Shown: piece by piece, positions 48,931 to 61,100 of the stretch
Layout of the letters: each line of letters opens with the position of its first letter
Position numbering within the stretch: position 1 is the first letter of the stretch
Source: Misgurnus anguillicaudatus
Taxonomy: Eukaryota > Chordata > Actinopteri > Cypriniformes > Cobitidae
Assembly: GCF_027580225.2 (NCBI RefSeq)
Contig: NC_073348.2
Span: 39,994,501 to 40,058,500, forward strand
Direction of reading: 5' to 3'
Length of the DNA stretch: 64,000 nt
Notes under the pieces: generated by a model
Told to the model about the DNA's origin: nothing
Database searches by the model: none
Seen by the model: only the letters and a program-made list of their open reading frames with translations
Made by a program: the position numbers and the translations under genes

Positions 48931-49556
48931 TTAATTTAGCACCCTCTTGTATACGAGACATTATTAATACGCTCGCTTGTAAAGTTTATTAATAGCGGCT
49001 GTATTTTGCTACTTATATTGTCTGTCGATTTTTCTGTGTTTTCTCCTGCTTCTATTAATGTAAAGCTGCTTTGAAACAATCACCAATTGTGAAAAGTGCT
49101 AGCCTATTTAAATAAAAATCAATGAACTTGAAATTGACTTAAAAAGCAGATATTAATGCCTTATTCTGCAAAACCTTATACATGTATTATACATTATACA
49201 TTTATTAATACAAGTATTAATAAGCAGCATTAGGACTATATTGAGGCAAAAGTAGTTAGTTATAGTGAGAATTGGACCTTAAAAGTGTGACCAGAATAGT
49301 TTGATGTAGTTTTAAATGATTTATTTGAGCCGATCTTTGTATCATTTACTAAATAGGATTTAGAAAATAATTAGTAATATAAGTAATTAAAAATTATTGG
49401 ATAGAGTAATTTGTACAGTAATCTAATTACATAATTGAAGATAGTAGTTAGTAACTAGTATTCATTACTTTTTTGAGTAACTTACCAAATCTTGTCTCTT
49501 TTAATGCAATTTATTTAATACCAAATTGAGAGGGTTGATTTGGGTTAGTTTTTTAA
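48931..49556. other. AT-rich, no recognised feature
   Basis: Nothing identified by eye. Confidence 0.4.
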
Positions 49557-49924
49557 TTACTGTCTGTGATAACTGAATATAATCAGCCGGAGACACGTCA
49601 GCCGCCGGTGCAGCCGGAGACACGTCAGCCGCCTGCGTAGCCGCAGGCGCAACCCGGACCACGTCACCCCTCTGCGTTTAAGCAGAGGTTTGGGACTTAT
49701 TCTTTTCACCCCGGACATTTTGTTCCCCCTGTTTTTTCCCCACCTCCCCTTCATCATGTATTGTTTTTGTTACACCACCCCATTTGTCACATATGTTTGT
49801 CTCCCATTGTTGTTTATTGTTATGTTGTCATGGGTGTTGTCTATTGTACAGTCTCTCGTTCCTCGTGTTTGATGTGTTTTTTGTCTTCATGGCGTCTGGT
49901 ATCCGCCTTTAAAGAGGGGGGTAC
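49557..49924 (+). mobile_element. 3' internal end of an LTR retrotransposon, with polypurine tract
   Basis: GC-rich sequence including a direct repeat of GCCGGAGACACGTCAGCCGC leads to the polypurine tract AAAGAGGGGGGTA just before the LTR. No intact gag or pol is present. The layout (purine tract, then TGTCACGG) resembles fish Ty3/Gypsy elements; that assignment is inference. The 5' part and 5' LTR are absent. Confidence 0.65.
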
Positions 49925-50551
49925 TGTCACGGTCTTGTCAGACATCTGTGCTAGATGTAGGTCTGAGTGCATCTGACAGGACCGTGACAGTATTATGTTC
50001 TGTGTGGGGACATGTGGAATCACATTGTGTGTGTGGCTTCCACATGTTCCCGGTGTTTTGTTGCTGTCGTGATCTTGCCAGACCTTAGTATAGGTTCAGG
50101 TCTATGTTCTGAGGGCAAGGTCAGGGCAGCATTGTGTTTACGTGGGAACTCGTGTGTTTCACATCATGTATGTGTGACACGTGTTCCCAGTGTCTTGTCA
50201 CTTTCACCCTACTCCCTTATGTACTCGTGTCTTACGTGATTAATTATGTTCACCTGTTCCCCATTGATGTGCTGTCTTTATATTGCCCTCGCGTCCTCTG
50301 TGTTGTGCGCGTGCGTTGTCTAATGTTGAAGGTGCAGAGTTTTCATGTATTCCGTGTCTCTGTTACCAGTTCCTTTTTTTGTTCCCGTGTTTTGGTTTGT
50401 GTTTTATCACAGTGTTTTGTTATCCTCTGTTTTACCCCCACGTGGGTGTTTCTGTTTTATATTAATAAATCATAGTTTATTTTCGTATATTGAGTCTGCG
50501 TTTGGGTTCTCCTTTTGTTTTCCACTTCCCGGTGTTTAACCGGTCGTGACA
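49925..50551 (+). repeat. 3' LTR (627 bp) of a retrotransposon
   Basis: It starts TGTCACGG and ends CGTGACA, so TG...CA with short inverted ends. AATAAA occurs near 50463, as expected of an LTR polyadenylation site. Several frames inside (50134-50475 and others) are not genes. Two GTC.TG.CAGAC-type hairpins near 49930-49988 and 50068-50128 resemble each other. Confidence 0.8.
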
Positions 50552-51375
50552 CATACATCCTATCATTCCCAATTCCCATAATAATAATAAATATACTGTA
50601 AGCTTCTTTATCCATATGAACTACTAACAATATTAGCACACAAATACCTACAACTATACTTAGTTTCATGTTTACAGATGCATCCCACTAGAAAATCATT
50701 ATTTGCATGATCATCTGTTCCTACCAAGATCAAGATATATAATAAGTATGGAAAATATGTGATGTGGGACTGTAGGAAATATATTGAGTGATTTCATTTG
50801 CATATTTCATATCAACATATACAATTTTCCAGGGATTTAAATAGCAAATTTTAAATTCCACTCGACTCGAACCAAACTGGAGGCTGAATGTTTTTCTACC
50901 GGTCTAAATATAACACAACAGTACCAAACCATAAAGTTACTGATGGAGACGAGAGAGAAAGATTGATAGACAGACAAATGTTAGTCATCTTTAAATGTCA
51001 ACACAAAAGGTTAGATAAAGAGACTTAAGATGAGAAAAGTCATCATATGTCTGTAAAGATGCGTTTGAGTTTGATGGTTTGAGAATGATTGCACTGCACT
51101 GACCCACATCTCTTTATTAATCTACAGATGACTGGGAGTCTCTTTCTGCTCTCATTACATCACAAATTCTGTTCAGCTTTAGAAAATCATCTGTGGTTTT
51201 CTCTCGGGTCTCACCAACCACATTACACATGTGTGATGAAGTCAAAGCAATCTGTTCAACAAACCAGACTAAACACTGCACACAACTCGTTCATTAAAGG
51301 TGACCCCTTAGAAAAATTAAAAGACCACTTCAAGATTATTTTAATTTTTTCTAGATTTACTATATGTGTTTAAGT
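50552..51375. other. No recognised feature
   Basis: Unique AT-rich sequence. A 94-codon frame at 51089-51373 has no known domain. Confidence 0.4.
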
Positions 51376-52563
51376 TAGGGCTGTCAATAAATTAAAATAT
51401 TTCATTTAGATTAATCGCATGATTGTCATGAGTTAACTCACGATTAATCGCTTTATGCAAACGTATGTTTACACCAGCCTGTTTACATTTTAGCCATTGT
51501 TTTGTATATAATTTTTTTCTTTCAGAAGACCCTTTTCTTTCTCCATTTCTGTTTGCTCCTGCATCATTTGTGACGCATGCTGGCAAATTGAGTTAGGATG
51601 AGCAAATTTTCAAAAATGAGTTATTCTCTATTTAAAAACTTCAAAACGATGCATGATTTGTTGAAATCTGACAAAACATGACAGAACTACACCTGTTTGA
51701 AGCTGACAGAATCAGCAAAGTTAATTTTGAGAAACATCCAAAATTACCACTAATAATTACCACATCCATACTTTATAATCACTGCTAAAACTAATAGATT
51801 TGGCACACACAAAGTCAAAAACAATATCAATATATGTTTTAATATCAATATACTTTTTTCTTTTATTATTTGATTGACATTGAGAGAGACAGCTCTAGAT
51901 ATACTTTAATGCAAGGATCTAATAATCTTACACATTAGATATTTTTCCTCAACAGTTAACCAAACATTCACTTAAGACATAACATTATATCTGCGTGAAT
52001 TCTTGTCAAAACAGATATTTTTAAAACTATAATTCAGTCTAGATGTCTATATATATATACAGTATATATCGGGGTCGGGCACTCGCACGTTTGTGTGCAT
52101 GCTTCAGATCTGTCAGTCAGCGCGAGGAAGATTGTTTTTGAGTCTTGTCGGTCTTAATAATTATTTTAACATCAATCAGGTCCTGAACTTTATCTCTCTT
52201 AATAATTATTTTAACATCAAGCAAGTCCTGCACTTTATTTTCTAATTCCTGCAAGTTTTAAAACCGAAACCAAAATGTCAGGCAAGTGGATGGACAACTA
52301 TCTTTGTATTAGATTTAGCATTTAGGACGGTACACCTCTCAGAAAACGTATAAATAAAGATCATTTTAACGACCATTTTGAGCATTAGACGAGAGCTTAA
52401 TGTATTTATTCATACTGACTCATTTAGACTGTCTAAGGCAGCGTCTCAATTTATCCATCTATGGGCTAGACCAAGGGTCAAACTGAAATTGCGAGTTGCG
52501 TTAATCACATTAATAAATATGTTATATTATTAGGCATTATTAACGCGTTCATTTTGACAGCCC
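51376..52563. mobile_element. AGGGCTGTCAA-ended DNA element (probably hAT-related)
   Basis: The left end TAGGGCTGTCAATAAATTAA and right end TTCATTTTGACAGCCC are inverted repeats, with the ATTAATCGC and GTTAATCAC subterminal motifs usual in this vertebrate hAT type. TTTAAGT appears on both sides as a probable target duplication. No transposase is seen in its 1.2 kb. Confidence 0.72.
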
Positions 52564-52954
52564 TTTAAGTGAAAAAACTACCGACAACATTTCTGACAAG
52601 TTCCTAATAAAGAAAAGTTTTTATTTGGATTTATTTACTGAGAATTGAAATGGGGAAAACACGGTCCAAATAACAAGAAAGATGCAATGTTTCCTGATCT
52701 TGAAAAAAAAAACATGTTCAAATTATTTTCTAAATAACAAAATGTTTTTACCCATCTTTTATGGATCTTGTTATGCTCTCAGTCTTACTGTTTGCCGACT
52801 TTATGTCACTCCTGAGCTTTGCTTTTGTTGAAAATCAAAAGACACTGGACTCAAATGGTTACAATACATCTAGAAATGATGATAAAAGCCAAAACTGGAG
52901 TGGTCTCTTAATTTTTTTCCACGGCTGTATATAACAATATAAGAACACAATAAA

Positions 52955-53140
52955 CTCTAAAAAATGGGTCAAAAATGGACAAACCCAGTTGTTGGGTTAA
53001 ATCAACCCAGAAAATAATTACATTTTACCCAACAATGGGTTAAAACAACCAAAACATTTTGGGTTGAAACTATCTAGGCTTGGCCTGTCCCTTTTAGACC
53101 CAACGCTGGGTTGAAAATAACCCATCATTTTTTAAGTGTA
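52955..53140. mobile_element. Foldback element of TGGGTT/AACCCA motifs
   Basis: It contains CCCAGTTGTTGGGTTAAATC, CCCAACAATGGGTTAAAAC and CAACGCTGGGTTGAAAATAA between near-inverse ends. Same family as 30525-30790. Confidence 0.75.
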
Positions 53141-53984
53141 TAAAGAGCCATAATGAAAAAAAAACAGCACAGCAGATTTGTGTTTCCACCTCATGCTGTT
53201 TAATGTAATAACTAAACCAAACCAATCCGGTGAATCTTTTAGTCAATGAATATTTGTGCAGAGGGACGATTTATATCTTCTGCTTTGGCAAATAAACTCA
53301 TCTTGTCCTTTGTGTATATAATGTATAGATTTTTGAATCAATATACAAACACAAGGCACTCCTCACACACTGCACAGCACTATCTGCCTATTAGATTATA
53401 TAAGAAATTCACTGAGAGAAATGATGTCATAAATACAAGATAAAGCGCGCTTTACACACCTCACGTTTAGGTGGACAGGACATTTTTATGTGGAAATGAT
53501 TGCAGAGAAAAACTGCTCGTGTTCAAATCCCACTGGGCCAAAAACAGCAAAAACAATGCTTTGTTTGGAAAATATATCATCCAATACAATGCTGGCTATT
53601 TAGGAATTTGCTAGGTTTTTTAAAACAAAGCTAAATTAAGGAAACTATACTGTATGTAAAACTGAAAGATTCCATATTTCTCACAAATCTTTCAATGTAG
53701 CTTCTGGGCTTTAATCTTAATAAGCAATTATTTTAATTGTCGGAGTCTCTGTTGATAAAACATGAAGAGAAATGACTGTAGCAGTAAAACATAAATCAAA
53801 GCTTATATACAGCAGCTTTCATTAAACTGTGAGATGATTTCAGCTGATATCAGTAATGACAGACTCATCTATCAGATTGGGTTTTGATTGAACTGTAGAT
53901 TGTCTGTAACATTCAACTCCCTCCATATCTGACATGAAATATTACACAGACGTGTCCAGCCGTTATGGATGATGGATCAACTTA
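53141..53984. other. No recognised feature
   Basis: Nothing identified. Confidence 0.4.
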
Positions 53985-54160
53985 AAAAAATGTACTGCAA
54001 TTGGTAATGCAAATTTCACTTTTTTAAGTTGAAAATCTTTAAATATTTAAGGTGCTACCAATTGAACTAATTTTTAGGTTTATAAAACTTATTTTTTTAG
54101 ATGTTACCAATTGAAGTAAGTTTTTTTTTAAGTAGAGCACCTTTCACTTTTTACAGTGTT
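53985..54160. repeat. TACCAATTGAA-containing low-complexity repeat
   Basis: Three spaced copies of (G)CTACCAATTGAA or its inverse between poly-T/poly-A runs. It is probably a decayed foldback element. Confidence 0.5.
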
Positions 54161-54293
54161 ACACTCATGAAACAAATCCACTTAAAATCTTAACTTAAAT
54201 AGAAATACATAAACAGTATTTTTCGGCCATTAAGTTGTTTTCTATTGTAACACTTTAACATTGTAAAAATCCCCTTAATACTATTACAATTAG

Positions 54294-54842
54294 GGTGGGA
54301 ATTTTCAAGGCTGAAAACTTTCCATGGGAATTAACAGGAATATATGGGAATTAATGGGAATAAGCTGGGAATTTGAGGTTGCCTATAACAGGGAACTTAG
54401 ACGTAGTTAAAAAAATCTTGCCGCATAATTTTGTTTAAAACAACAATATTACTGAACGGCCATTGAGGCCAAACCGCCTGCATTCATTTATAACATGTAC
54501 ATAAAATTTCTTGAATCTTGCACACAAAATAATGTCAAATGACATTATTATAAATGGCATGAATTCAAATGACATAAATTTGTTTAAAACTTCCTTTTGC
54601 TGTGTGTTCATATTAGAATGATTTCTGAAGTGGTTTTGATCAAATAAATCCATGCTTGATGAGCGTATAAGGATAAGGATTCTTCAAATATTGTATTACC
54701 TTGCATGCAATTTTTATTTATGTTTGTAAATTTCCAAACCATTCTCATAAATTCACATTAAGTTTCCAATTTGGGTTATTTCCAAAATTCCCCAAATTAA
54801 GTTCCCATGGAAAGTTTCCAGAAACTTTCTCCCCCTTTGCAA
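54294..54842. mobile_element. Inverted-repeat element AAACTTTCCATGGGAA
   Basis: GAAAACTTTCCATGGGAATT near the left and TTCCCATGGAAAGTTTCCAG near the right are inverse. The left side repeats ATGGGAATTAA. A 72-codon frame inside is not recognised. Confidence 0.7.
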
Positions 54843-54869
54843 CCAATACTCTTAATACTAAGAATATAT

Positions 54870-55170
54870 TAAGTAAGGAATAATTGACGACGGGCCATTG
54901 AATTATAAGAAAATAATGCACACCAAGGTGGTAATGCGGCACGACGCGAAGCGGAGTGCCGTTACACCGCAGGTGTGCATTATTTTCAAATAATTCAAAG
55001 GACCGGAGTCAATTATTCCGCTTATACCACGGTTACCACAAACATTGCTCTGGTGCCTATTTTTAAGACATTTGAAAAGATAGGTGTGCGGTTTACAGAA
55101 AAATAATCAACACCCATAGAACATTTCTCAGCCAATCAGAATGCAGCATTCAACAGACCCGTGGTATAAT
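54870..55170. mobile_element. Foldback element GAATAATTGAC with a GC-rich tip
   Basis: GGAATAATTGAC..., AAATAATGCACACC and their inverse GGTGTGCATTATTTTC, GTCAATTATTCC form a hairpin at 54876-55021. The tip has GCGGCACGACGCGAAGCGGA. The remainder to 55170 ends with CCCGTGGTATAATATTA. Confidence 0.7.
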
Positions 55171-55384
55171 ATTACTTTATGTATATACTATACATGAATG
55201 GTAATTTGTGTTGCACTTTTATTTATGCTGTTTATAAATATGTTATTTTTACTCTAAAAGATTAGTCATGAGAATTTGGCAGTGAAATGTCTTTAACTGC
55301 ATGTCTTTTAAATGTTTATTGCACTAAACAACAGCTTTATTTTCTGATGTTTGGGGTAATGTGACCAAGCGTGCCGCACAAGCC

Positions 55385-55875
55385 CTGAAAAGTGAAGCCA
55401 AAACGTCTCGATCGCCCCCCAGTGACCGGTCCCAGTATAGGTCATAAAGCCCGCCTCCCCATGTTATTCAATGGGACTTGAGACCAACTAAAAAAATTTA
55501 TTACACTTCAATTATCTTTTTTCCGAAGCTGGTTTCTGTCATTCACTGTAGTTTTTATCACGCTGATGTAAATTCAAATGTTTGTTTTTAAAATAGGTTT
55601 GTGTTTAGTTAGTTATTTAATGATATAAAAACGGTGGTGTCACGTCATGATTGACAGCTGTGATATCGTGTGATATGCGCATTCTACGAGAGCGAGGGCG
55701 GGGTTTTGACTTCGCCTTCCCTTCCTGCTCACTACTGCGCATGACTGGTCCCGAAATCGCTATTGCGCAGACTCAAGACCCAAGATGTCAGCGCCATATC
55801 GGGACACTGGCGGCATCACTTTTCACCAATGGAAGAGAGCGAACAGGCGTCGTCCATCTTTTTTACAGTCTATGA
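55385..55875. repeat. Interspersed repeat ending TTTTTTACAGTCTATG
   Basis: It starts near AAGTGAAGCCAAAACGTCTC and contains CATGTTATTCAATGGGACTT. A related end lies at 11455-11596. Recognised as a common fish repeat; class uncertain. The 74-codon frame is inside it. Confidence 0.55.
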
Positions 55876-56353
55876 ATGTGACCCAGATCTCTGTTAACTT
55901 CTGAAGCCATTGCTCAGCTAGTTTTTTTTTAATAGACAGTGATAAAACATCACAAAGTCATTTATTAATAATCTGTGTTTTTTACCTCAGAGTCAGCATT
56001 TCTAAGTTATAAATGTCTATTCGCCCTTGATTTCCTTGATTTTAAACAGGAGAAACTTCAGCTGTGTGAGAGTTTTGTATTTGCTTTGTGTTTTAGTCAC
56101 CGCCGTCAGAAAATCTTTTGTTCAAATGTGTTTTTGTCCTTTTGTATGGCTGTATTTTTTGACGACATGACTCAACATCCAGCATTTATTTCTGAGCAAA
56201 AACTGCACAGAAAGCACAAATAGCTCACTTTATATTTCTTTAGTCTTTCTATTGGTCTTAAAAAACAGTTGAAGTATGAAGGATATGTTGGAACTATATT
56301 CTCCATGTACTCAGATGGGCTGTTATATTTGCCAAAATGTGCAGTAAAACACT

Positions 56354-57100
56354 TAGAGCCAGATTTACTAAGCGGGGCAAATTAGCGTGAGAGCGCAATA
56401 AAAAAAAATCGTTATTTACTAAAAAGGTGCAAATAAAATAACACAGGCGCAACAGCTAATAATGCAATCTACTAGGAGCAGCACAAAGTTTAGGGTCGCA
56501 AATAAGCAGAGCTGATGAGGTGCTGGTGATCTACTAACACCTGATGCACTTGAGTTCAGCACCACAGATATCGCAGTGGATTTGTGGTGTGAAATCCTGG
56601 CTTACAAAGCCAAAGGACACTGAACCAGAGGACAAAAATGAAGATTTACAAGAAGTTTTGAAACGTCTGGTATTGTGTGACTTTTCCTGGTGGTGACTTT
56701 TATTTCCTACAGCAAATAAAAAATAAGGTTTGGCAAACAATATTTTCGAATTATATGTTCCTCTGGCGTAACATGTTAAAACAGTCCTTTGTCTTGTACC
56801 ACGCACCTGATCTCTGCCATGCCTCTGCATCAGCAACAATTGCAGCCATTTCAAGTGCAAAAAGATTTCATGATTTTTAATCATGTTGCATGAATCATTT
56901 AAATAACCTCCTCCCATATATTTTGCATCTGAAAGGGAAACTCCTAGAAATGCATATGCAATAAGGTCAGTGGCAGAAATAACTAGACCACACCTCAGCG
57001 CTAATTATCCACTGCGCCTCTTTAGTAAATCCCGACAGGCGTCATTTAATGCCAAAATGTTGGTTTGCGCTGGCACAAGCTGTTAGTAAATCTGGCCCTA
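56354..57100. mobile_element. Inverted-repeat element TAGRGCCAGATTTACTAA
   Basis: The left end TAGAGCCAGATTTACTAA and right end TTAGTAAATCTGGCCCTA are inverse. The 127-codon minus-strand frame (56917-56534) inside is unrecognised and may be a transposase remnant. Confidence 0.8.
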
Positions 57101-57124
57101 AATCCCATAATGCAATGCACTAAA

Positions 57125-57170
57125 CATACATTTTACATTTAGCAGATGCTTTTATAAAAAACTTATTTAA
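57125..57170 (-). repeat. SINE/LINE tail fragment
   Basis: The minus strand carries TTTATAAAAGCATCTGCTAA and ATGTAAAATG, the 3' tail shared by the SINE remnants elsewhere in the window. Confidence 0.5.
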
Positions 57171-57544
57171 CTTAACCTTACATTTTTATTACTAAATTAA
57201 ATCTTCATCTGCAGTCATTTTTTATTTCTCCCTAAAGGTCAAGACATTTTAACTAAATTAGTTTTACCAACAACTTATTTTGGAGCTGGACACCTATAAA
57301 GCCACAGAATTAGGATGCTGTTTTAAATGTTCATAATCATATTGCATACTGATACATAGGCCTACTATGTACTGTCTGCATTGATCACACAACTTTATCT
57401 GAAAAGAGTGAGGAAAACAAACAATAAAGCGATTTGTCTAAGGGAGGCAATGATATAAAAGTTCAATACAAATTGTCTTAAAAGAGGCAAAATGAAGTGT
57501 ACAGCCTCGTGTACTTCAGAAGTAAATACTAATATGTCAAATCA

Positions 57545-57936
57545 AAGCACTCTCCAGTTCAGACATTTATTTTCATTTAGTTATACAACATTTGATTCTT
57601 TAAACTGTTGATTTATATCAGCAAGAATATTGTTAAATGTAATAATGACCACTGAATCTTTCAAAAGGAGAACGTGACATTACAAAGTTTCATTTCAAAA
57701 GAATATTTACAACCAATGAATGTCATCATACACACCTTAGAAACCATACTATTGTGCCAAATTTTTGGACAATAACGTTTTATGTACAAAAAGGGCCGGA
57801 TCGTTCATCCACTGCTGTTGTCTGCGGCTGACAGTCTCTGTTTTCCATAAAGCACCTGGCAATGTTAATATCCCTAGAATCAAAGCTTCCCGTCCGTCAG
57901 ATATACAGGATTAGTCCGATATAAGATGAAAGATCA
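57545..57936 (-). other. Probable 3' UTR and poly(A) signal of the CNTNAP gene
   Basis: The sequence after the TGA contains an AATAAA on the minus strand at 57571-57566, about 370 nt downstream. Cleavage would then fall near 57550. The signal is canonical, but its use is inferred. Other AATAAA matches occur further downstream (near 57190), so a longer UTR is possible. Confidence 0.5.
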
Positions 57937-58127
57937 TCATATGAAATATTCTTTTTGGTTTTCATTGATAACGTTCTGTGGATCCGTGTTAAATGGCGTC
58001 TCGGGACTATCCTCCGTTTTCCCTACTTTGGGATCTTGGGTCTGGAACGTCTCCTTCCGTCGGAACAGGAATCGAGCCATCACGGCCAGAACCGCGAGAG
58101 TCACGAAAATCACTACTGCAATGACAC
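57937..58127 (-). CDS. cntnap: CNTNAP terminal coding exon: transmembrane helix and cytoplasmic tail
   Basis: This last coding exon has 191 nt, with acceptor TTTCTGTGCAG and stop TGA at 57939-57937. It starts with the last two bases of a glycine codon, then VIAVVIFVTLAVLAVMA (membrane helix), RFLFRRKETF (basic stop-transfer and predicted protein 4.1 site), an acidic/proline stretch (KTEDSPETPFNTDP) and a C-terminal KEYFI. About 45 residues are cytoplasmic, as in the short-tailed CNTNAPs. Two open frames on the opposite strand here are shadows of this exon. Confidence 0.94.
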
Positions 58128-61100
58128 CTGCACAGAAACACGTAAAATACTGTATTAACCTGCGACTTGAACTACTTTATCTTGAACATTTGGTAGTTTG
58201 AAGATGCAGCAGTTCATCTGTTAGTTGTTGTTGTTGCTGTATGTTTGGCTGTTCTCTCATTGTTTTGTGCAATCATTCAACATAATGAGGTTAAATGACT
58301 AAAGGAAGTACAGCGTTCTGGAGCCAAATTCAGTAGAGCCGGATGGCTGAGTCGTGAGTAACTCCACACACAGAGAACAGAAGATGTGTTTGAGAAATGA
58401 GCTAATAACTTTCCTACAACATCTGCTGGAACAGATAAGCTCAAATCACAGCGGCTTCATCTGGTCGCTTCAGAAAATGTCCACAGCATGCTGATATCAT
58501 GTGACCGTTGTCTGATATTAAGATGCGGTTTGGGTGATTGGATTACAGGTGGACGACGGTGTAAGCGGGGTGTGAAATGTTTTAAGCTCGTTCACCTTTG
58601 ACCACATTCAGAGGTAGTCGAAAACACATTGAGTAGCCGCAAAAGACCGCCTACTCCCCGACTATTTATCTAAACAAGCACAATGTTTTTACATCGGTCC
58701 TGACCCACAGTGTTCAGCTCGGTCTTTTATTGATGCTGCTCTCCGCCTCTTTCATTTTTGTTTCATTTAGCGAGTGTTTGAAAGTTACCCGAGCTTATTT
58801 CATTGATTGCTCTGGAATATCAGAGATCATGTTTACTAACAACACAAGCAGCATGTCAACTTTAACCCATTATTACTCCCGCTTGTGTTTTACTGACACA
58901 GACCATTCCTTTGAATTGTTCAGTACAGAAGTGGTCGAAAGTGGACAAAAGAGATCGATTAAAACACCAGGTGTGAACAGACAAATCATACGGCAAAAAA
59001 TATATATTTTCAAATATAATTTTAAATATATTTCAGAATGTACATAAAATGACCAAAAATATATGTGCTGAAACATATTTTAAAATACTTTTACAAAAAT
59101 TTATTTTTTATAAATATATTTTTTGGCCATATATATTTTGAAATATAAATGCTTTAATATATATATATATATTTATATTTACAGAGCTCCTAAGGTGACA
59201 TTGGAGTAAAAAAAATTAAAGTTTAGTTTCATGTTCTCACGCGAAACTTTCATGTGCAAGAGTTTAGTGAAAATTTAGTGCGTGCACGCGATAGTTTCAC
59301 GTGAGCATGCCAAATTAAATGCGATAGTTTCACATGCGCACGCAAAAGTTTCACGTGAGCATGCGGTAGTTTCACGTGCACACACGAAAGTTTCACGTGA
59401 GCATGCGATAGTTTCATGCGAGCACGCGATAGTTTCACGTGCGCACGCAAAACTCAACTTTAATTTTTGCTCCATGTCCCCTTTGGGGCTCTGTGTATAT
59501 TAACATCGTATTGGAAGAAAAATTTTGTATGTTTTAAACCTAGAAACAAGTTTGAAAAGGTTAAAATTAAATTTGAACAGCTCAACTGCAAAAAATTTAC
59601 TTATAATTATTTATTTTATACATAATTCATATATTTTATAAAAACATATATATTTTGGCCAAGAAAAATGGGTTTTAAAATTAGAAATGTATTTGTTGCC
59701 CCTGAAATACATTTTGAAATATATGATAATATATGAAGGTTAAAACTATAATAGGTTCAAATTCAAAAAATATGTTTAATTAAGCTTTACTTTCTACAAA
59801 ATGTATTTAGCATATATTTAAAGCATATTTTTGGCAAAAGTAATGTATTTTCTGCTGTATATGCGTCTCTCTTGTACCAGAATGCATTTTAATAGCAGGT
59901 GTAAACAGGACCTAACTATTAGTTATGTCTACAGCATTACATGCGGTAAATCAATAAAGGTGAAAAGCTGGCAAAAATGTCATCAAACTCGCTCTGATGG
60001 GTTTCTGCTACACCATCGGATGAGTTTGGGTTCTGTGTCTAAGTTCTACATAAATGTTAAAATGTTTTCTTCCTTTGTGAGCAATGGAGCATGACACATT
60101 TAATTATTAGTTAAAGCTAAAAGAAAAGTCTAATTAATCCAAAATATATCTAAGCTCAATTTAATGGCACATCACAGTAAGTCAGTGAATAATTTCTTAA
60201 AACATTTAATTAGTTTAGCAAACTTTGTTCATTTCATTCGATTCATCAGAACTTTGAAGAAGTTTTCACATTCAGTCAAAGTCAATGCTTTACTCAAACA
60301 TTATAAAGGCTAATTTTGGGTTAAAGCTTTGATGATGAGCTTCGTCTTTTAAAAGCATACAGAGACTGAACATCTGCTATCCCACTTTATACGGTTACAG
60401 TAACTACACGTAAAATAACGTTGATCACAAAGAACATTGTTATCAACCATTTTAGGGTTAGTTCACCCCGAAAATGACTTCATTATTATTTATACATTTT
60501 AAAATCAATATGCTTTTTGTATTTGCATATAAGAAATGGCTCATTTACCCCAAGAACCCTTCTCTTAGCATTAATTAACATTGGCCAAATTTGACCCCTG
60601 GTTCTCCAGGGTTAAAACCAAATGACCCCTCCCCCAAAAAAACATAGCTAAGTCGAAGCAAACAACTTTGAAAGGAAGTAAATATAAATGAGTGAAAATA
60701 ACATGCATTCAATTTTCATCACCACAAACATTTATTTACCTCCGATCAGAGCCGAGTCACTGTGGACTGCATTGACTATTGGCTCACCAGTATCTACTGA
60801 ACCCAAATGATCTACAAGAGAAGAAGAGAAAGACAGACAGACAGACAGACAGATAGAGACAGACAGAACATCAGTGCTTATCTCTTACAGGTCGTGGCTC
60901 ATTGAATATTACACATTTTAGAAATAATGATGCGGATGAAGGTCTATTTCACAGATTCATACAGAGATCTGCTTTTATTTCATTAACACTACGACAGTGA
61001 GCCCACCATTAAAGTCAAAATCGACTCTCGGGAAGAATTAAGAATTGAAAGGAAAAGGAAATAAAGTTTGAAAAACAGAATAAGACAGAATATTTGTCTT

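Noticed and set aside
50134..50475. 113-codon open frame with hydrophobic runs
   Set aside because: It lies entirely within the LTR and no product is expected there.
57926..58201. 91- and 67-codon plus-strand frames
   Set aside because: They are antisense shadows of the terminal CNTNAP exon.
59250..59503. Histidine/valine repeat proteins on both strands
   Set aside because: Frames on both strands arise from one GTTTCACGTG minisatellite.
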